Shown here one piece after another: positions 22,632 to 31,606 of a stretch of 64,000 bases of DNA. The stretch is from JAAYXS01 sp043820985 (GTDB lineage Bacteria > Planctomycetota > Phycisphaerae > UBA1845 > Fen-1342): positions 1 to 64,000 of the forward strand of contig JBDRDH010000138.1 of assembly GCA_043820985.1 (NCBI GenBank). Direction: 5' to 3'. The notes beneath the pieces are model-generated. The model was not told the DNA's origin, made no database searches, and saw nothing but the letters and a program-made list of their open reading frames with translations. The position numbers were made by a program, and so were the translations under genes. The stretch's first letter is position 1. Every line of letters begins with the position of its first letter.

Positions 22632-23933
22632 ATGGAACTCGCGACCATGTTTATCGATATGAACGCGTATTTCGCCTCTGTCGAGCAGCAAATGCGGCCG
22701 GAGCTGCGCGACGTGCCGGTCGGGGTCGTGCCGGTGATGACCGCCGGCACCTGCTGCATCGCCACCAGCTATGAAGCCCGTCGCCGGGGCGTGAAAACCG
22801 GCACCCCGGTATACGACGCGCGCCGGCTATGCCCGGAACTGCGGCTGGTCGAGGCCCGCCCGCCCTTGTATGTGCAGATGCACCACAAATTCGTAGAGGC
22901 GATCGAATCGTGCCTGCACGTCAACGAGATCAAGTCCGTCGACGAGGTCTCGTGTCAATTAATGGCCGGCGAGAAAACCCCGGCGCAGGCCACCGCCAAG
23001 GCGCGGGAGGTCAAGGCCGCCCTGCGCCAAGCCTGCGGCCGGTATATGACCTGCTCGATCGGCATCGCGCCCAACCGCTTCCTGGCCAAGGTGGCCAGCA
23101 ACATGCAAAAGCCGGACGGCCTGGTACTGATCGAGGCGCACGAACTGCCGCGGCGGCTTTACGGGCTGGAACTACCCGATCTGCCGGGCATCGGCGCGGG
23201 CATGTACCGCCGCCTGTGTGGCGAGGGGATTAACACGGTCAGGCAACTGTGCGCGCTGTCGATTAACGAACTGAGACAAATCTGGAACAGCGTCATCGGG
23301 CAGCGCTGGTGGTATTGGCTGCGCGGGCACGAGTTGGCGGAGATGCCCATCACGCGTCAATCGATCGGCCACTCGCACGTACTGCCGCCGAGATATCGCC
23401 ACGACCGCGGCGCCTACGCCGTGTTGGTGCGGCTGTTGCACAAGGCGGCGGCGCGCATGCGCGCCAAAGGCTATTGGGCCCGGCGATTGCGGGTCGGCAT
23501 CTCCTTCACACCCCGCGGACACTGGTCGGCCTATCGCAACCTGGAACTGTGCCAGGACACCATTACCCTGACGGAAGCCTTCCTGAAAATCTGGCAAACC
23601 CGCACGGCGGGCAAGCCTCTGCGGGTGGGGTTGGTGCTGGAGGGCCTGGTGCCGCAGTCGTACGCCACCCAGCCATTGTTCGAGCCGGAGCGGCGGCGCG
23701 TGCGGTTGTCACTGATAATCGACGATTTGAATAATCGTTTCGGCGAGGACGCGGTTTATCTGGGCAGCATGCACAATGCTCGCCGCACCGCCCCGATGCG
23801 GATCTCTTTCACCAATATTCCGGATCTGCCGGAGAATGACGTTAGCAAGGCCGACCGGCGCCTGCGTCACTGGCGGCAGCCGGCGGGCTTACCCAAAAGA
23901 GCCGGGGCCCAGTCGCCTGGGCCCCGGGATTGA
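22632..23933 (+). CDS. dinB: Y-family DNA polymerase (DinB/Pol IV-like)
   Basis: A 433-residue translesion DNA polymerase. Palm motifs: MFIDMNAYFASVEQQMRPEL with the first metal-binding Asp and steric-gate region, and IKSVDEVSCQL with the catalytic Asp-Glu (usual 'SIDEAFLD'). The fingers have SYEARRRGVKTGTPVYDARR, followed by SIGIAPNRFLAKVASNMQKP DG in the family style, a helix-hairpin-helix thumb (LPDLPGIGAGMYRRL) and a little-finger domain. It copies damaged DNA at low fidelity, usually under SOS control. The start MELATMFID at 22632 is the natural one; a longer frame from 22566 runs into non-conserved sequence. The 3' end forms a GC hairpin overlapping the last codons, in front of the convergent protease gene. 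Confidence 0.93.
   Translation: MELATMFIDMNAYFASVEQQMRPELRDVPVGVVPVMTAGTCCIATSYEARRRGVKTGTPVYDARRLCPELRLVEARPPLYVQMHHKFVEAIESCLHVNEIKSVDEVSCQLMAGEKTPAQATAKAREVKAALRQACGRYMTCSIGIAPNRFLAKVASNMQKPDGLVLIEAHELPRRLYGLELPDLPGIGAGMYRRLCGEGINTVRQLCALSINELRQIWNSVIGQRWWYWLRGHELAEMPITRQSIGHSHVLPPRYRHDRGAYAVLVRLLHKAAARMRAKGYWARRLRVGISFTPRGHWSAYRNLELCQDTITLTEAFLKIWQTRTAGKPLRVGLVLEGLVPQSYATQPLFEPERRRVRLSLIIDDLNNRFGEDAVYLGSMHNARRTAPMRISFTNIPDLPENDVSKADRRLRHWRQPAGLPKRAGAQSPGPRD
23902..23927. terminator. GC-rich hairpin overlapping the dinB stop region
   Basis: CCGGGGCCCAG-TCGC-CTGGGCCCCGG, an 11-bp perfect stem ending 3 bases before the TGA. It separates dinB from the convergent protease gene and could end transcription from either side. 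There is no T-tract, so intrinsic termination is not certain. Confidence 0.45.
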
Positions 23934-23976
23934 TTAAAGGTTATGGGCGCGGTTTCTCAGTATCAGCGCGCCGGGC

Positions 23977-26154
23977 TTAACCGCCGCCGACCAGCGCGAT
24001 AAAGCCATCGATGTCGTAGGCATTGGCATCGCCATCGCCGTTGCAGTCCGCCAGCAAGCGATTGCAATTCGGGTAGCCAACGCGGTAGCCCGCCGGGTTA
24101 CCGATCGCCAGGATGAACGGATCGATGTCATAGGCATTAACACCGTCCAGCAGGCAGTTCAGGTCGCCGATCACCGTGCCACAAATGGCCATACCAACCG
24201 CTGACGTGGTAAAGCTGCTGTCGCCACAGCCATTCGAAGCCTTGACCCAGTAGTAGTAAAGCTGGTCCGGAGCGACGTCGTCATAATCGTCATAAGACGT
24301 ATCGCTGGTGGTATCGATCATCTCGGCCGTGCCGGAGTCGTTGGTCGTATTGCGGTAGACTTTGTAACTGGTGGCGCCCTGCGCGGAATTCCAGGTGACT
24401 TCGACGTGCGAGCAGTAGGTGCCAACGCTGGCGCTGATTGTGATTGGCACGTCCGGGAGATCGCAACCCCAGTCTAGATACATATCGTAGTCGCCCCGCA
24501 CGTCGTCGTTGAGATAGACTTGCAGATAGAAGTCATCGTCAGCCCCGTCGTTCGTGTAAATGATGGACTCGTTGTTCGTGGTCGTGACGGATGATGCCAC
24601 TACCGGGCCACCGCAGCCGCGATAGAGCTTCATGTCAATATCACCGTAAATGTCGGTAAAAGTCAGATTTGCCTGCAGGTCGGCCCCGGACGGCAGGTAA
24701 AAGTGATACCAGTCCTCGTCGAGGCGTTTGACGACTAGATCGTTGTGGTTACCTTCAGTCACATCAACTGCCGCCGCACACGAGTCGTTGTCTTCCAGGT
24801 TATCGTCGGAACCGATTTCCAACAGGGTGTCGATGTATGGGTAGAAGCGGTCGAACTTGCCATAGCTGCACGGTCCCCAGGGGTGGTTGTCGCAGTCGGT
24901 GCCCGTCGCGGTGCTGGAGGCCACGCCCACCAGTTCCTTGGTGCTCCGGCGGTACAGACCCGAGCCCGAGGACCCCGGCTCAATCGTGCCGCCGGCGGCC
25001 TGCCAGACCACGCCGTGGAAATAGGTTGGATTGCCGAAGGTCTGCGTCGTGCGACCGCCAAAGCTGATCCGTTTGTAAGCCCCGGTGGGATGATGAATGC
25101 CGGCGATATCCGTGCCGTTCGAGACCTCGGCGGTGTCCCATTCGGACCACTCGGCCACATCCGGCACCACGCCCAGGATCATCAGCAGCGTCTGGTCGCC
25201 GTAGTTCTCGTCGCGCGTCGCCAGGAACTCGGCATGGCTGGACTTGGGCCGGGAGGAGAAGGGTGGCACGTATCCGTCGCAATCATTGGCTTGGTAGGCC
25301 CAGGTGATCACCAGCGAATCCAGGTAGGCGCCGCTGTCGAGACAGTGGTTGGCGGTCAGCAGATACGGGGTCTCGTCGTGAGCTTCGGTCGCCAGTTGAG
25401 TGCCGCTACAGATGTAGGAATAGCCGCCAGCTCCGATGTAGTCGAGGCGAACCGTGGCGTTATGCAGGGGGTGGTATTCAGGATAGCACATGACATCGAG
25501 GTGGCAGTCACCTTCGCGCGGTGCCGGCTCGCCCGCCGACGGGCCCAGCGGTCGATACATATGCAGCAATTCCTCGACCACGAAGTAACCCTGGTCCGCG
25601 GCACCTTCCGGCACAAAATATTCCACGAAAACCAGGTCACCCACGAAGATGGTCGACCAGATGTCGCCCATTCCCTGCGTTCCCTGGTCGGTGTATGGAC
25701 CATCGGCGTAGTCCGGATACTTGGGATCGTAGATCCATAACTCGGCTCCCTGAGGCAGATCCACACCAGTAAACCGCAGCCGCAGACCTTCCGCCGCCTG
25801 AGACTGGAAACCAGCGATCCAGAGGCTGCCGACGCCGGGGATCTCGTGCAGAACGACCGGATCGCTCATGCCCAGATGAAAAAGTGGGCGCACGAGACCA
25901 GTGCGCAAGGCGCCGGTACCCAGATTCTCCCAGTCAGCCTGGTCTTCGGCCAGGAAAGCCGCGTGATCGATCGGCTCGAGTATCACCGGGATGACGCTGT
26001 CACCGATCTGGACGTCGAATCTCTCACTGGGAATCTTGAGCTGTGGCTTCTCAGCTTGTACGGCAACTGGTCCCAACAGCAGAATGACTACGATCAAGAC
26101 GCACGTAAGTCCTGACCGCAACATATACATAGCGCTTGAGTAGTTTCGATGCAC
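23977..26154 (-). CDS. Secreted trypsin-like serine protease with PPC, FN3 and dockerin-like domains
   Basis: A 725-residue exported protein. A signal peptide (SGLTCVLIVVILLLGPVAVQA) is followed by a ~170-residue beta domain and then a chymotrypsin-fold protease resembling lysyl endopeptidases: His in LLTANHCLDSG, Asp in ENYGDQTLLMIL, Ser in EPGSSGSGLYRR. After it come a PPC-like domain (~445-565), an FN3-like module (~575-655: SHVEVTWNSAQGATSYKVYR) and a C-terminal dockerin-like tail with two Asp/Asn-rich repeats (VNAYDIDPFILAI and NAYDIDGFIALVGG), typical of planctomycete surface proteins. The start is a GTG with AAGGAG 7 bases upstream. The two tail repeats likely bind calcium and anchor or sort the enzyme. 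Convergent with dinB. Confidence 0.92.
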   Translation of the reverse strand: MHRNYSSAMYMLRSGLTCVLIVVILLLGPVAVQAEKPQLKIPSERFDVQIGDSVIPVILEPIDHAAFLAEDQADWENLGTGALRTGLVRPLFHLGMSDPVVLHEIPGVGSLWIAGFQSQAAEGLRLRFTGVDLPQGAELWIYDPKYPDYADGPYTDQGTQGMGDIWSTIFVGDLVFVEYFVPEGAADQGYFVVEELLHMYRPLGPSAGEPAPREGDCHLDVMCYPEYHPLHNATVRLDYIGAGGYSYICSGTQLATEAHDETPYLLTANHCLDSGAYLDSLVITWAYQANDCDGYVPPFSSRPKSSHAEFLATRDENYGDQTLLMILGVVPDVAEWSEWDTAEVSNGTDIAGIHHPTGAYKRISFGGRTTQTFGNPTYFHGVVWQAAGGTIEPGSSGSGLYRRSTKELVGVASSTATGTDCDNHPWGPCSYGKFDRFYPYIDTLLEIGSDDNLEDNDSCAAAVDVTEGNHNDLVVKRLDEDWYHFYLPSGADLQANLTFTDIYGDIDMKLYRGCGGPVVASSVTTTNNESIIYTNDGADDDFYLQVYLNDDVRGDYDMYLDWGCDLPDVPITISASVGTYCSHVEVTWNSAQGATSYKVYRNTTNDSGTAEMIDTTSDTSYDDYDDVAPDQLYYYWVKASNGCGDSSFTTSAVGMAICGTVIGDLNCLLDGVNAYDIDPFILAIGNPAGYRVGYPNCNRLLADCNGDGDANAYDIDGFIALVGGG

Positions 26155-26577
26155 GATTGGTCTCCTTCACGACGGTAAAGTCATGTAATCCGCGGCGCGT
26201 GAAGATGCCTGGCTATACGCATGTGGCATAACCTTCACTCGCACCACTTCCTTTAGCAGCGACTGATCGGCGATCCGATAAATACTGGTCGCTAACTAAA
26301 GGATACCCAGTCTAACAAACCGGAACATCGAGGTATGGCTGCGATACATGGAATCCGCGTGCCCCGAAGTCCCAGCGCTCATCCTTACTTAATGTTATAA
26401 AGCAGCCTGTACATGGTCAATTGAATTCTACTTCGGTATTTGGCGCGACCGTCGGCATCCCCCACATCCAATTACGAGATAAGATGTCGACAGCAAGGAG
26501 TGTGGACGCAAGAATGGTCCTATAATAGCGAGATAGCCTTATCATCCGGGAGGGCAGTTTCCCTCACATCAATAGTG
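26155..26577. other. Intergenic region upstream of the protease, low GC
   Basis: 423 bases between two minus-strand genes. It should contain the protease promoter. It is more AT-rich than its surroundings. The only clear structure is the long inverted repeat listed at 26250-26302. No gene or RNA family was recognised in the rest. Confidence 0.5.
26250..26302. repeat. Long imperfect inverted repeat upstream of the protease gene
   Basis: Arms CCTTTAG.AGCGAC (26250-26263) and GTCGCT..CTAAAGG (26288-26302) pair with one small asymmetric bulge. Inside them ATCGG-CGAT-CCGAT forms a second stem. About 100 bp upstream of the protease start, it could be an operator, a leader structure or part of a small RNA. 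Confidence 0.55.
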
Positions 26578-27693
26578 TTATAGCAAGGCGCGCAGCGATT
26601 TCACCACGTAATCGACTTCCTGTTCCGTCAGCCGGCAATGAAATGGCAGGGCGATAGTACGTGCCGAGAGCGCCTCGGTTACCGGAAAAGTGCCTGGCTT
26701 GCAGCCCAGGGTTTCGCGGTAGAAGGGTTGCAGGTGAATCGGTGTGAAGTAGTTGCTGCAACCGACACCACGCTTGCTCAATTGGTCCAGCAAATGATCG
26801 CGTTGCTGCTGGGTGTAATCGTCGGTAAGTCGTAGGACGAAAACAAACCAACTCAACTTAATCTCAGCCGGTACCCGCTGTAGTCGCAAGCGGGGCTCAT
26901 CCTTCAGCCGCTCTTGATACCAGCCGGCGACCTGGGCGCGCTTGTCGATGATCTCGTCCAGTCGCCGCATTTGCTCAATGCCGATCGCACAATTGATATC
27001 TGACAGGCGGTAGTTAAATCCCAGCCGGGCGTGTGCCAGCCAGCCGCCATTCGGATCACGGCCCTGGTTGCGCATGGAGCGGATCCGGTCCGCCAGATCG
27101 TCGTTGTTGGTAACCACCATGCCGCCTTCGCCAGTGGTGATCTGTTTGTTGGGATAGAAGCCGAAGGTGCCGATTTCACCCAGTGTGCCGGCCGGTCGCC
27201 CTTTGTACATAGTCCCGAGAGCCTCACAGGAGTCTTCCACTACCCGGAGATTATGCCGTTCCGCTATCACGGTGACACTATCCATATCCGGCGTCGCGCC
27301 AAACACATCGACTGGCAGGATAGCCCGGGTGCGTGGTGAGATGGCGGATTCCAGCAAGTTGGTGTCGATCTGCCAGGTATCCGGATCGATGTCGACGAAT
27401 ATCGGGTGGGCGCTATCAAACATTATGCTGTTACTGGAAGCGATGAATGAGAAAGGCGTGGTGATTACTTCGTCTCCAGCGCCGATCTCCAGGGCCCGCC
27501 AGGCCAGATGTAAAGCCGAGGTGCCGCTATTACACGCAACGGCGTGTTTGATGCCCAGTCGTTGGGTAAATGTCGCCTCGAATTGCGGCAGCTTGGGGCC
27601 CAGGCTGAGGTGTGGGGAACGCAGCACTTGCGCCACGGCCTCGATCTCGGCATCCGTGATATCCGGTCCTGATAAGCTAACCTCGTGCTTCAC
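26578..27693 (-). CDS. DegT/DnrJ/EryC1/StrS family sugar aminotransferase
   Basis: A 371-residue PLP enzyme that transfers an amino group to a keto-sugar nucleotide. Features: SPHLSLGPKLPQFE, the ACNSGTSALHLAWRAL substrate/PLP loop, EVITTPFSFIASSN, EDSCEALG (Asp that pairs with the PLP nitrogen), and FGFYPNKQITTGEGGMVV with the PLP-binding Lys. The C-terminal YFTPIHLQPFYRETLG is also typical. It likely builds an amino sugar for surface polysaccharide. A GTG start at 27693 is preferred, as GGAG sits 7 bases upstream; an upstream frame to 27744 has no site. It diverges from the ABC exporter, which might export the product (inference). Confidence 0.93.
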   Translation of the reverse strand: MKHEVSLSGPDITDAEIEAVAQVLRSPHLSLGPKLPQFEATFTQRLGIKHAVACNSGTSALHLAWRALEIGAGDEVITTPFSFIASSNSIMFDSAHPIFVDIDPDTWQIDTNLLESAISPRTRAILPVDVFGATPDMDSVTVIAERHNLRVVEDSCEALGTMYKGRPAGTLGEIGTFGFYPNKQITTGEGGMVVTNNDDLADRIRSMRNQGRDPNGGWLAHARLGFNYRLSDINCAIGIEQMRRLDEIIDKRAQVAGWYQERLKDEPRLRLQRVPAEIKLSWFVFVLRLTDDYTQQQRDHLLDQLSKRGVGCSNYFTPIHLQPFYRETLGCKPGTFPVTEALSARTIALPFHCRLTEQEVDYVVKSLRALL

Positions 27694-27801
27694 ACGTCTC
27701 TCCAGATAATCCACTGCTCGACCGGCTGACGACCACCGGCCCAAAATCCGCGCTCCTCAAACCCTGCCCCCCGGAGGCGCGGACCGTTATCATATCACCC
27801 A

Positions 27802-29964
27802 ATGACAACTACGACTCTTGACAAGCGCTGGTTGCCTGAATTTCGCCGAACTTTGGCTTATCTGTGCCCGCATCGCTTCATGCTGATTATCGGCCTGATA
27901 GCTGCCGTGGGCGTTAGTGTCACATACACTTTCAGTATCTCAACCATGGTTCCAATCCTCAAGGTCATCTTTGCTGATCATGAAACCCTGGTTGACTGGA
28001 TTAACCGCTCTGAAACCCAACGGCGGCTGGGGGTCGTAATCGCGCCCGATCTGCCCAATGATCCCGACGGACTGCTGCTTCCGCGTGTACACACCGATTC
28101 CCCATCCGCCGATGTGCTGGCCGATGGTGTGCGGATTATTAATCTGGAGGGTCAGCAACTCGGCTCGTGCGGGATCATCCGCGCTCTGGCCGAGCAGACC
28201 ACGGAACGCCTGACGGCTCGAGTGGCTGCTCCGGGCGAGCCGCCCCGGGACGTGAGCTTGAACCTGCGGCCATATCGCTCCTGGTGGAGCGGCCTGCGGC
28301 AATTGGCGGGATTGTTCCCAGATGGACGCGATGCCGACAGCCGCCTGTTGACACTTGCAATTGTCATGGGCGTCCTGGTAGTGATTGCTCTGTTGGGTGG
28401 GATTTGCCGCTTTGTCAACGACGGATTAGTTAAAACCGCCGTGCAACGTGCCATGCATGATCTGCGCACCCGGATAGGAGATCATGTCCTGCGCCTGCCA
28501 ATCGACTGGCACAGTACCCAGCCGCAGGGCGATACACTCGCCCGCCTGGCAACCGACATCAACAAGGTCGAAGTCGGCCAGTCGACGCTTTTCGGCAAGG
28601 TCATCCGCGAACCGCTCAAAGCGGCCGGCGTGCTGTCTCTGACGCTAATGATCGACTGGCGTCTGTTGGTGGTCGCTTTGCTGGGTTTGCCGATCGGAGC
28701 GATCGTAATCCGGACCTTCGGCCGGCTGATCAAGCGCGCCCAACGCCGGGCATCGCTGTCCTGGGGCCGATTGCTGGACCATCTCGGGGAACGGCTCTGG
28801 GGCGTTCGCGTCGTCAAGGCTTGCAATATGGAACCCGCCGAGAGCCAGCGCTTCGAGTTGGAGGATCGCACCCTGACAAAAGCCCAGACGCATATTGAGC
28901 TGGTCGATGCCGCCACCAAGCCGGCTTTGGAGACGCTCGCCATGTTGGCAGTGGCCGCTTTTGTGGTCTACGGCGGTAGCCGCGTATTTCAACAACAGCT
29001 CGAGCCACATTTGTTTTTCGCCGCCGTGGTTTGTTTGGGGGGGATCTTCGACCCGGTCCGCAAGATGGGCAACGTGAACAACCGGCTTCAGGCCGCGGAA
29101 GCTTCCGCCCGACGTCTCTTTGAATTACTCGATCTGCCCACCGAAGAGCCGGAGAGGGCGACAGTCAGGGCGGACCAGGAACTGGCACCGTTTTCCCGCG
29201 CGATTGAGTTTCGCGATATTACTTTTACGTATACATCCAGCCCCCGTCCGGTGCTGAATGAGGTCAGCCTGCTGGTGCGGAAAGGGGAAGTGGTGGCCAT
29301 CGTGGGACCGAATGGTTCCGGCAAGACCACCTTGGTTTCACTGTTGATGCGCTTTTTCAAGCCACAAGCCGGCCGGATTCTGGTTGACGGTACTGATATT
29401 GCAACGGTGTCACTGAAGTCACTGCGGAACCAGATCGGCCTGGTCACCCAGGAAGCTATCGTCTTCAGTGGCACCTTGCGGGACAATATCGCCTACGGTG
29501 CCAATGGCCACACCGATGAATGTGTCCGCCGAGCCGCTCATATGGCTCACATTGATGAATTCGCGTGCGAGCTGGAAGTTGAAGAAAATGGTCAGGTCAC
29601 CCGTGGATATGATGCCCTGATCTCCGCGCGGACACTCTCTGGCGGCCAACGGCAGCGTATCGCCCTGGCGCGGGCGATTTTACGTGATCCGCCTATCCTG
29701 ATTCTGGACGAGGCCACCAGCCAGGTGGACAGCGAATCAGAGCGCAAAATTCAGGAAGCCCTGGAGGACATCACGCGTGATCGGACGACCTTTGTGATCG
29801 CCCACCGCTTCAGCACGATTGCCCGCGCTGACCGGATCGTGGTGCTCAACGAAGGCCGGATCGTCGGGAGCGGCTCACACCAGGAATTGTTGGAGAATTG
29901 CCCCTTTTATGTCTCTCTATGTCAAACCCAATTCGCCCACTCCAGAGCCACTCCCGCGGACTAG
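27802..29964 (+). CDS. ABC exporter (MsbA-like) with a PDZ-like insertion in the first external loop
   Basis: A 720-residue half-transporter with fused membrane and ATPase domains. TM1 (~27-55) and TM2 (~183-203) are separated by ~125 residues instead of a short loop. Residues ~75-157 of the insert (LLLPRVHTDSPSADVLADGV, then RIINLEGQQLGSCGIIRALA and a final VSLNLRP strand) resemble a PDZ domain. The nucleotide-binding domain is complete: Walker A GPNGSGKT (~502), Q-loop VTQEAIVFSG, signature LSGGQRQR (~612), Walker B ILILDEATS (~633) and His switch AHRFST (~668). Likely exports a lipid or glycolipid. It diverges from the DegT gene by ~108 bp. The PDZ call is by pattern, not alignment. Confidence 0.93.
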   Translation: MTTTTLDKRWLPEFRRTLAYLCPHRFMLIIGLIAAVGVSVTYTFSISTMVPILKVIFADHETLVDWINRSETQRRLGVVIAPDLPNDPDGLLLPRVHTDSPSADVLADGVRIINLEGQQLGSCGIIRALAEQTTERLTARVAAPGEPPRDVSLNLRPYRSWWSGLRQLAGLFPDGRDADSRLLTLAIVMGVLVVIALLGGICRFVNDGLVKTAVQRAMHDLRTRIGDHVLRLPIDWHSTQPQGDTLARLATDINKVEVGQSTLFGKVIREPLKAAGVLSLTLMIDWRLLVVALLGLPIGAIVIRTFGRLIKRAQRRASLSWGRLLDHLGERLWGVRVVKACNMEPAESQRFELEDRTLTKAQTHIELVDAATKPALETLAMLAVAAFVVYGGSRVFQQQLEPHLFFAAVVCLGGIFDPVRKMGNVNNRLQAAEASARRLFELLDLPTEEPERATVRADQELAPFSRAIEFRDITFTYTSSPRPVLNEVSLLVRKGEVVAIVGPNGSGKTTLVSLLMRFFKPQAGRILVDGTDIATVSLKSLRNQIGLVTQEAIVFSGTLRDNIAYGANGHTDECVRRAAHMAHIDEFACELEVEENGQVTRGYDALISARTLSGGQRQRIALARAILRDPPILILDEATSQVDSESERKIQEALEDITRDRTTFVIAHRFSTIARADRIVVLNEGRIVGSGSHQELLENCPFYVSLCQTQFAHSRATPAD

Positions 29965-30120
29965 CCGGCTCATACTGCCCGGCGGCTTATTGGCCATGAA
30001 ATTACGCCTGATTACTGGTGGTTAAGTCCTGCATGACCGACATTCCTCTTGTGCCTAACGCATGTTTCGATATTATAAGGGGTTCTGTGATAATCGATAT
30101 TACTATCTTGGGAATACAAC

Positions 30121-31581
30121 GTGTCGATTGATCCGCACGAGATGGATGACGCAGAAGTAAAACGCCAACTGGACGAAGCCCTCGAGCAGGTTTCGCCGGA
30201 AGAATTCGAGCGCATGGCGCAATCCCAGATTCACGAGCCGACCACGGACGAGCGTGGACGTATCCGGGGTCGCATCCTGGCCATACGCGACTCAGACGTG
30301 TTTGTCGATATCGGTGGCAAGAGCGAAGGTTTCCTGTCAATCGACGAATTCGAGCCCGATCAGCCGCCCACCATCGGTCAGGTGCTGGACCTGGTACCCC
30401 ATGGCTTCGACCGCGATTCGGGTTTAATGCGCCTGTCGTTGCGCGAAACCAAACTGACGGCTGACCTGGATACCATCCGCATCGGTGACGTGGTCAAAGC
30501 CCGGGTCACCGGCTCGAATATTGGCGGCCTGGAACTGCGCGTGCAAGGAGCCCGGGGCTTCATGCCCATGAGCCAGGTTGACCTGGTGCGGCACGAGGAT
30601 TTCGCCTCGTTCATCGGTCACTGGCTGGAATGCGAGGTCACCGAAGTAAACCGCCGCGGTCGCAGCCTGGTTCTCAGTCGGCGGCGCATCCTCGAACGCG
30701 AGCGTGAGGAAGAGCGCCAACAACTGCGCTTCCAACTGGCCGAGGGACAAACCCGCGCCGGGAAGGTTGTGCGCCTGGTGGACTTCGGCGCCTTTGTCGA
30801 TCTGGGGGGTATCGAGGGCCTGCTGCATATCAGCGACATGAGTTGGAGCCGCCTGAAGCATCCCTCCCAGTTGCTCAAGCAAGGCGATGAGATCGAGGTG
30901 CATGTTCTCAAGATCGACCTGGTCAAGGACCGCATCTCACTGGGCTTGAAGCAGACCACGCCCGATCCGTGGACACTGGTCTCAACCAATTACCAGGTTG
31001 GCAACACCATCGAAGGCCGGGTGGTCAAATTAATGAACTTCGGCGCGTTCGTGGAACTCCAGCCAGGTATCGAGGGCCTGATCCCCGCCAGCGAGATGAG
31101 TTGGTCCCAGCACGTGCGCCATCCCAAGGATTTTCTCAAGGAAGGTGACAACGTCCGCGTCTCGATTCTGGCCATCGAGGCGGAAAACCGCAAGCTCACC
31201 TTGAGCCTCAAGGCGCTTGCGAGTGACCCCTGGACTAACGTGGCGGAGCGTTACACGCCGGACACACTTGTCAGTGGGGCTGTCACGCGGGTGGCCAAGT
31301 TCGGCGCTTTTATACAGCTCGAGGAAGGCGTCGAAGGGCTGGTACACATCTCGCAGTTGAGTGACCGGCGCGTGCGGACGGTTGAAGATGTCATCAAGCC
31401 CGGCGAGGTTGTCAAGGTCCGCGTTCTGTCGGTGGACACTGAGCAGCGCCGGATCGCACTCTCTTTGAAAACCGCCGAAACCCCAGCCAGCGAAGCTGAC
31501 ATGGACGACACACCGCCCGAACAGGAATCCGAGCCGAAGAAAAAGCGTAAACGACCCTTGCGTGGCGGCCTGGCCTGGTAG
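30121..31581 (+). CDS. S1 domain RNA-binding protein (ribosomal protein S1-like)
   Basis: A 486-residue protein with five S1 OB-folds at about 47-110, 120-193, 207-278, 292-364 and 377-449; the last three are canonical (VKLMNFGAFVELQPGIEGL, GLVHISQLSD). An acidic N-terminal helix (DDAEVKRQLDEALEQVSPEE) precedes them, and a Lys-rich tail (EPKKKRKRPLRGG) ends it. The role is binding mRNA and promoting translation initiation as bS1 or a paralogue. E. coli S1 has six domains, so this is a shorter variant. The start is a GTG at 30121 with a weak site; ATG at codon 8 is possible. It is convergent with the peptidase gene, with 25 bp between. Confidence 0.9.
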   Translation: MSIDPHEMDDAEVKRQLDEALEQVSPEEFERMAQSQIHEPTTDERGRIRGRILAIRDSDVFVDIGGKSEGFLSIDEFEPDQPPTIGQVLDLVPHGFDRDSGLMRLSLRETKLTADLDTIRIGDVVKARVTGSNIGGLELRVQGARGFMPMSQVDLVRHEDFASFIGHWLECEVTEVNRRGRSLVLSRRRILEREREEERQQLRFQLAEGQTRAGKVVRLVDFGAFVDLGGIEGLLHISDMSWSRLKHPSQLLKQGDEIEVHVLKIDLVKDRISLGLKQTTPDPWTLVSTNYQVGNTIEGRVVKLMNFGAFVELQPGIEGLIPASEMSWSQHVRHPKDFLKEGDNVRVSILAIEAENRKLTLSLKALASDPWTNVAERYTPDTLVSGAVTRVAKFGAFIQLEEGVEGLVHISQLSDRRVRTVEDVIKPGEVVKVRVLSVDTEQRRIALSLKTAETPASEADMDDTPPEQESEPKKKRKRPLRGGLAW

Positions 31582-31606
31582 ATTTCAACTCAGCCCAAAT
31601 GATTAC

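Noticed and set aside
24745..25740. A 331-codon plus-strand frame inside the protease gene
   Set aside because: It lies wholly opposite the catalytic domain of the protease; the translation is rich in Val/Gly/Arg without any recognisable domain.
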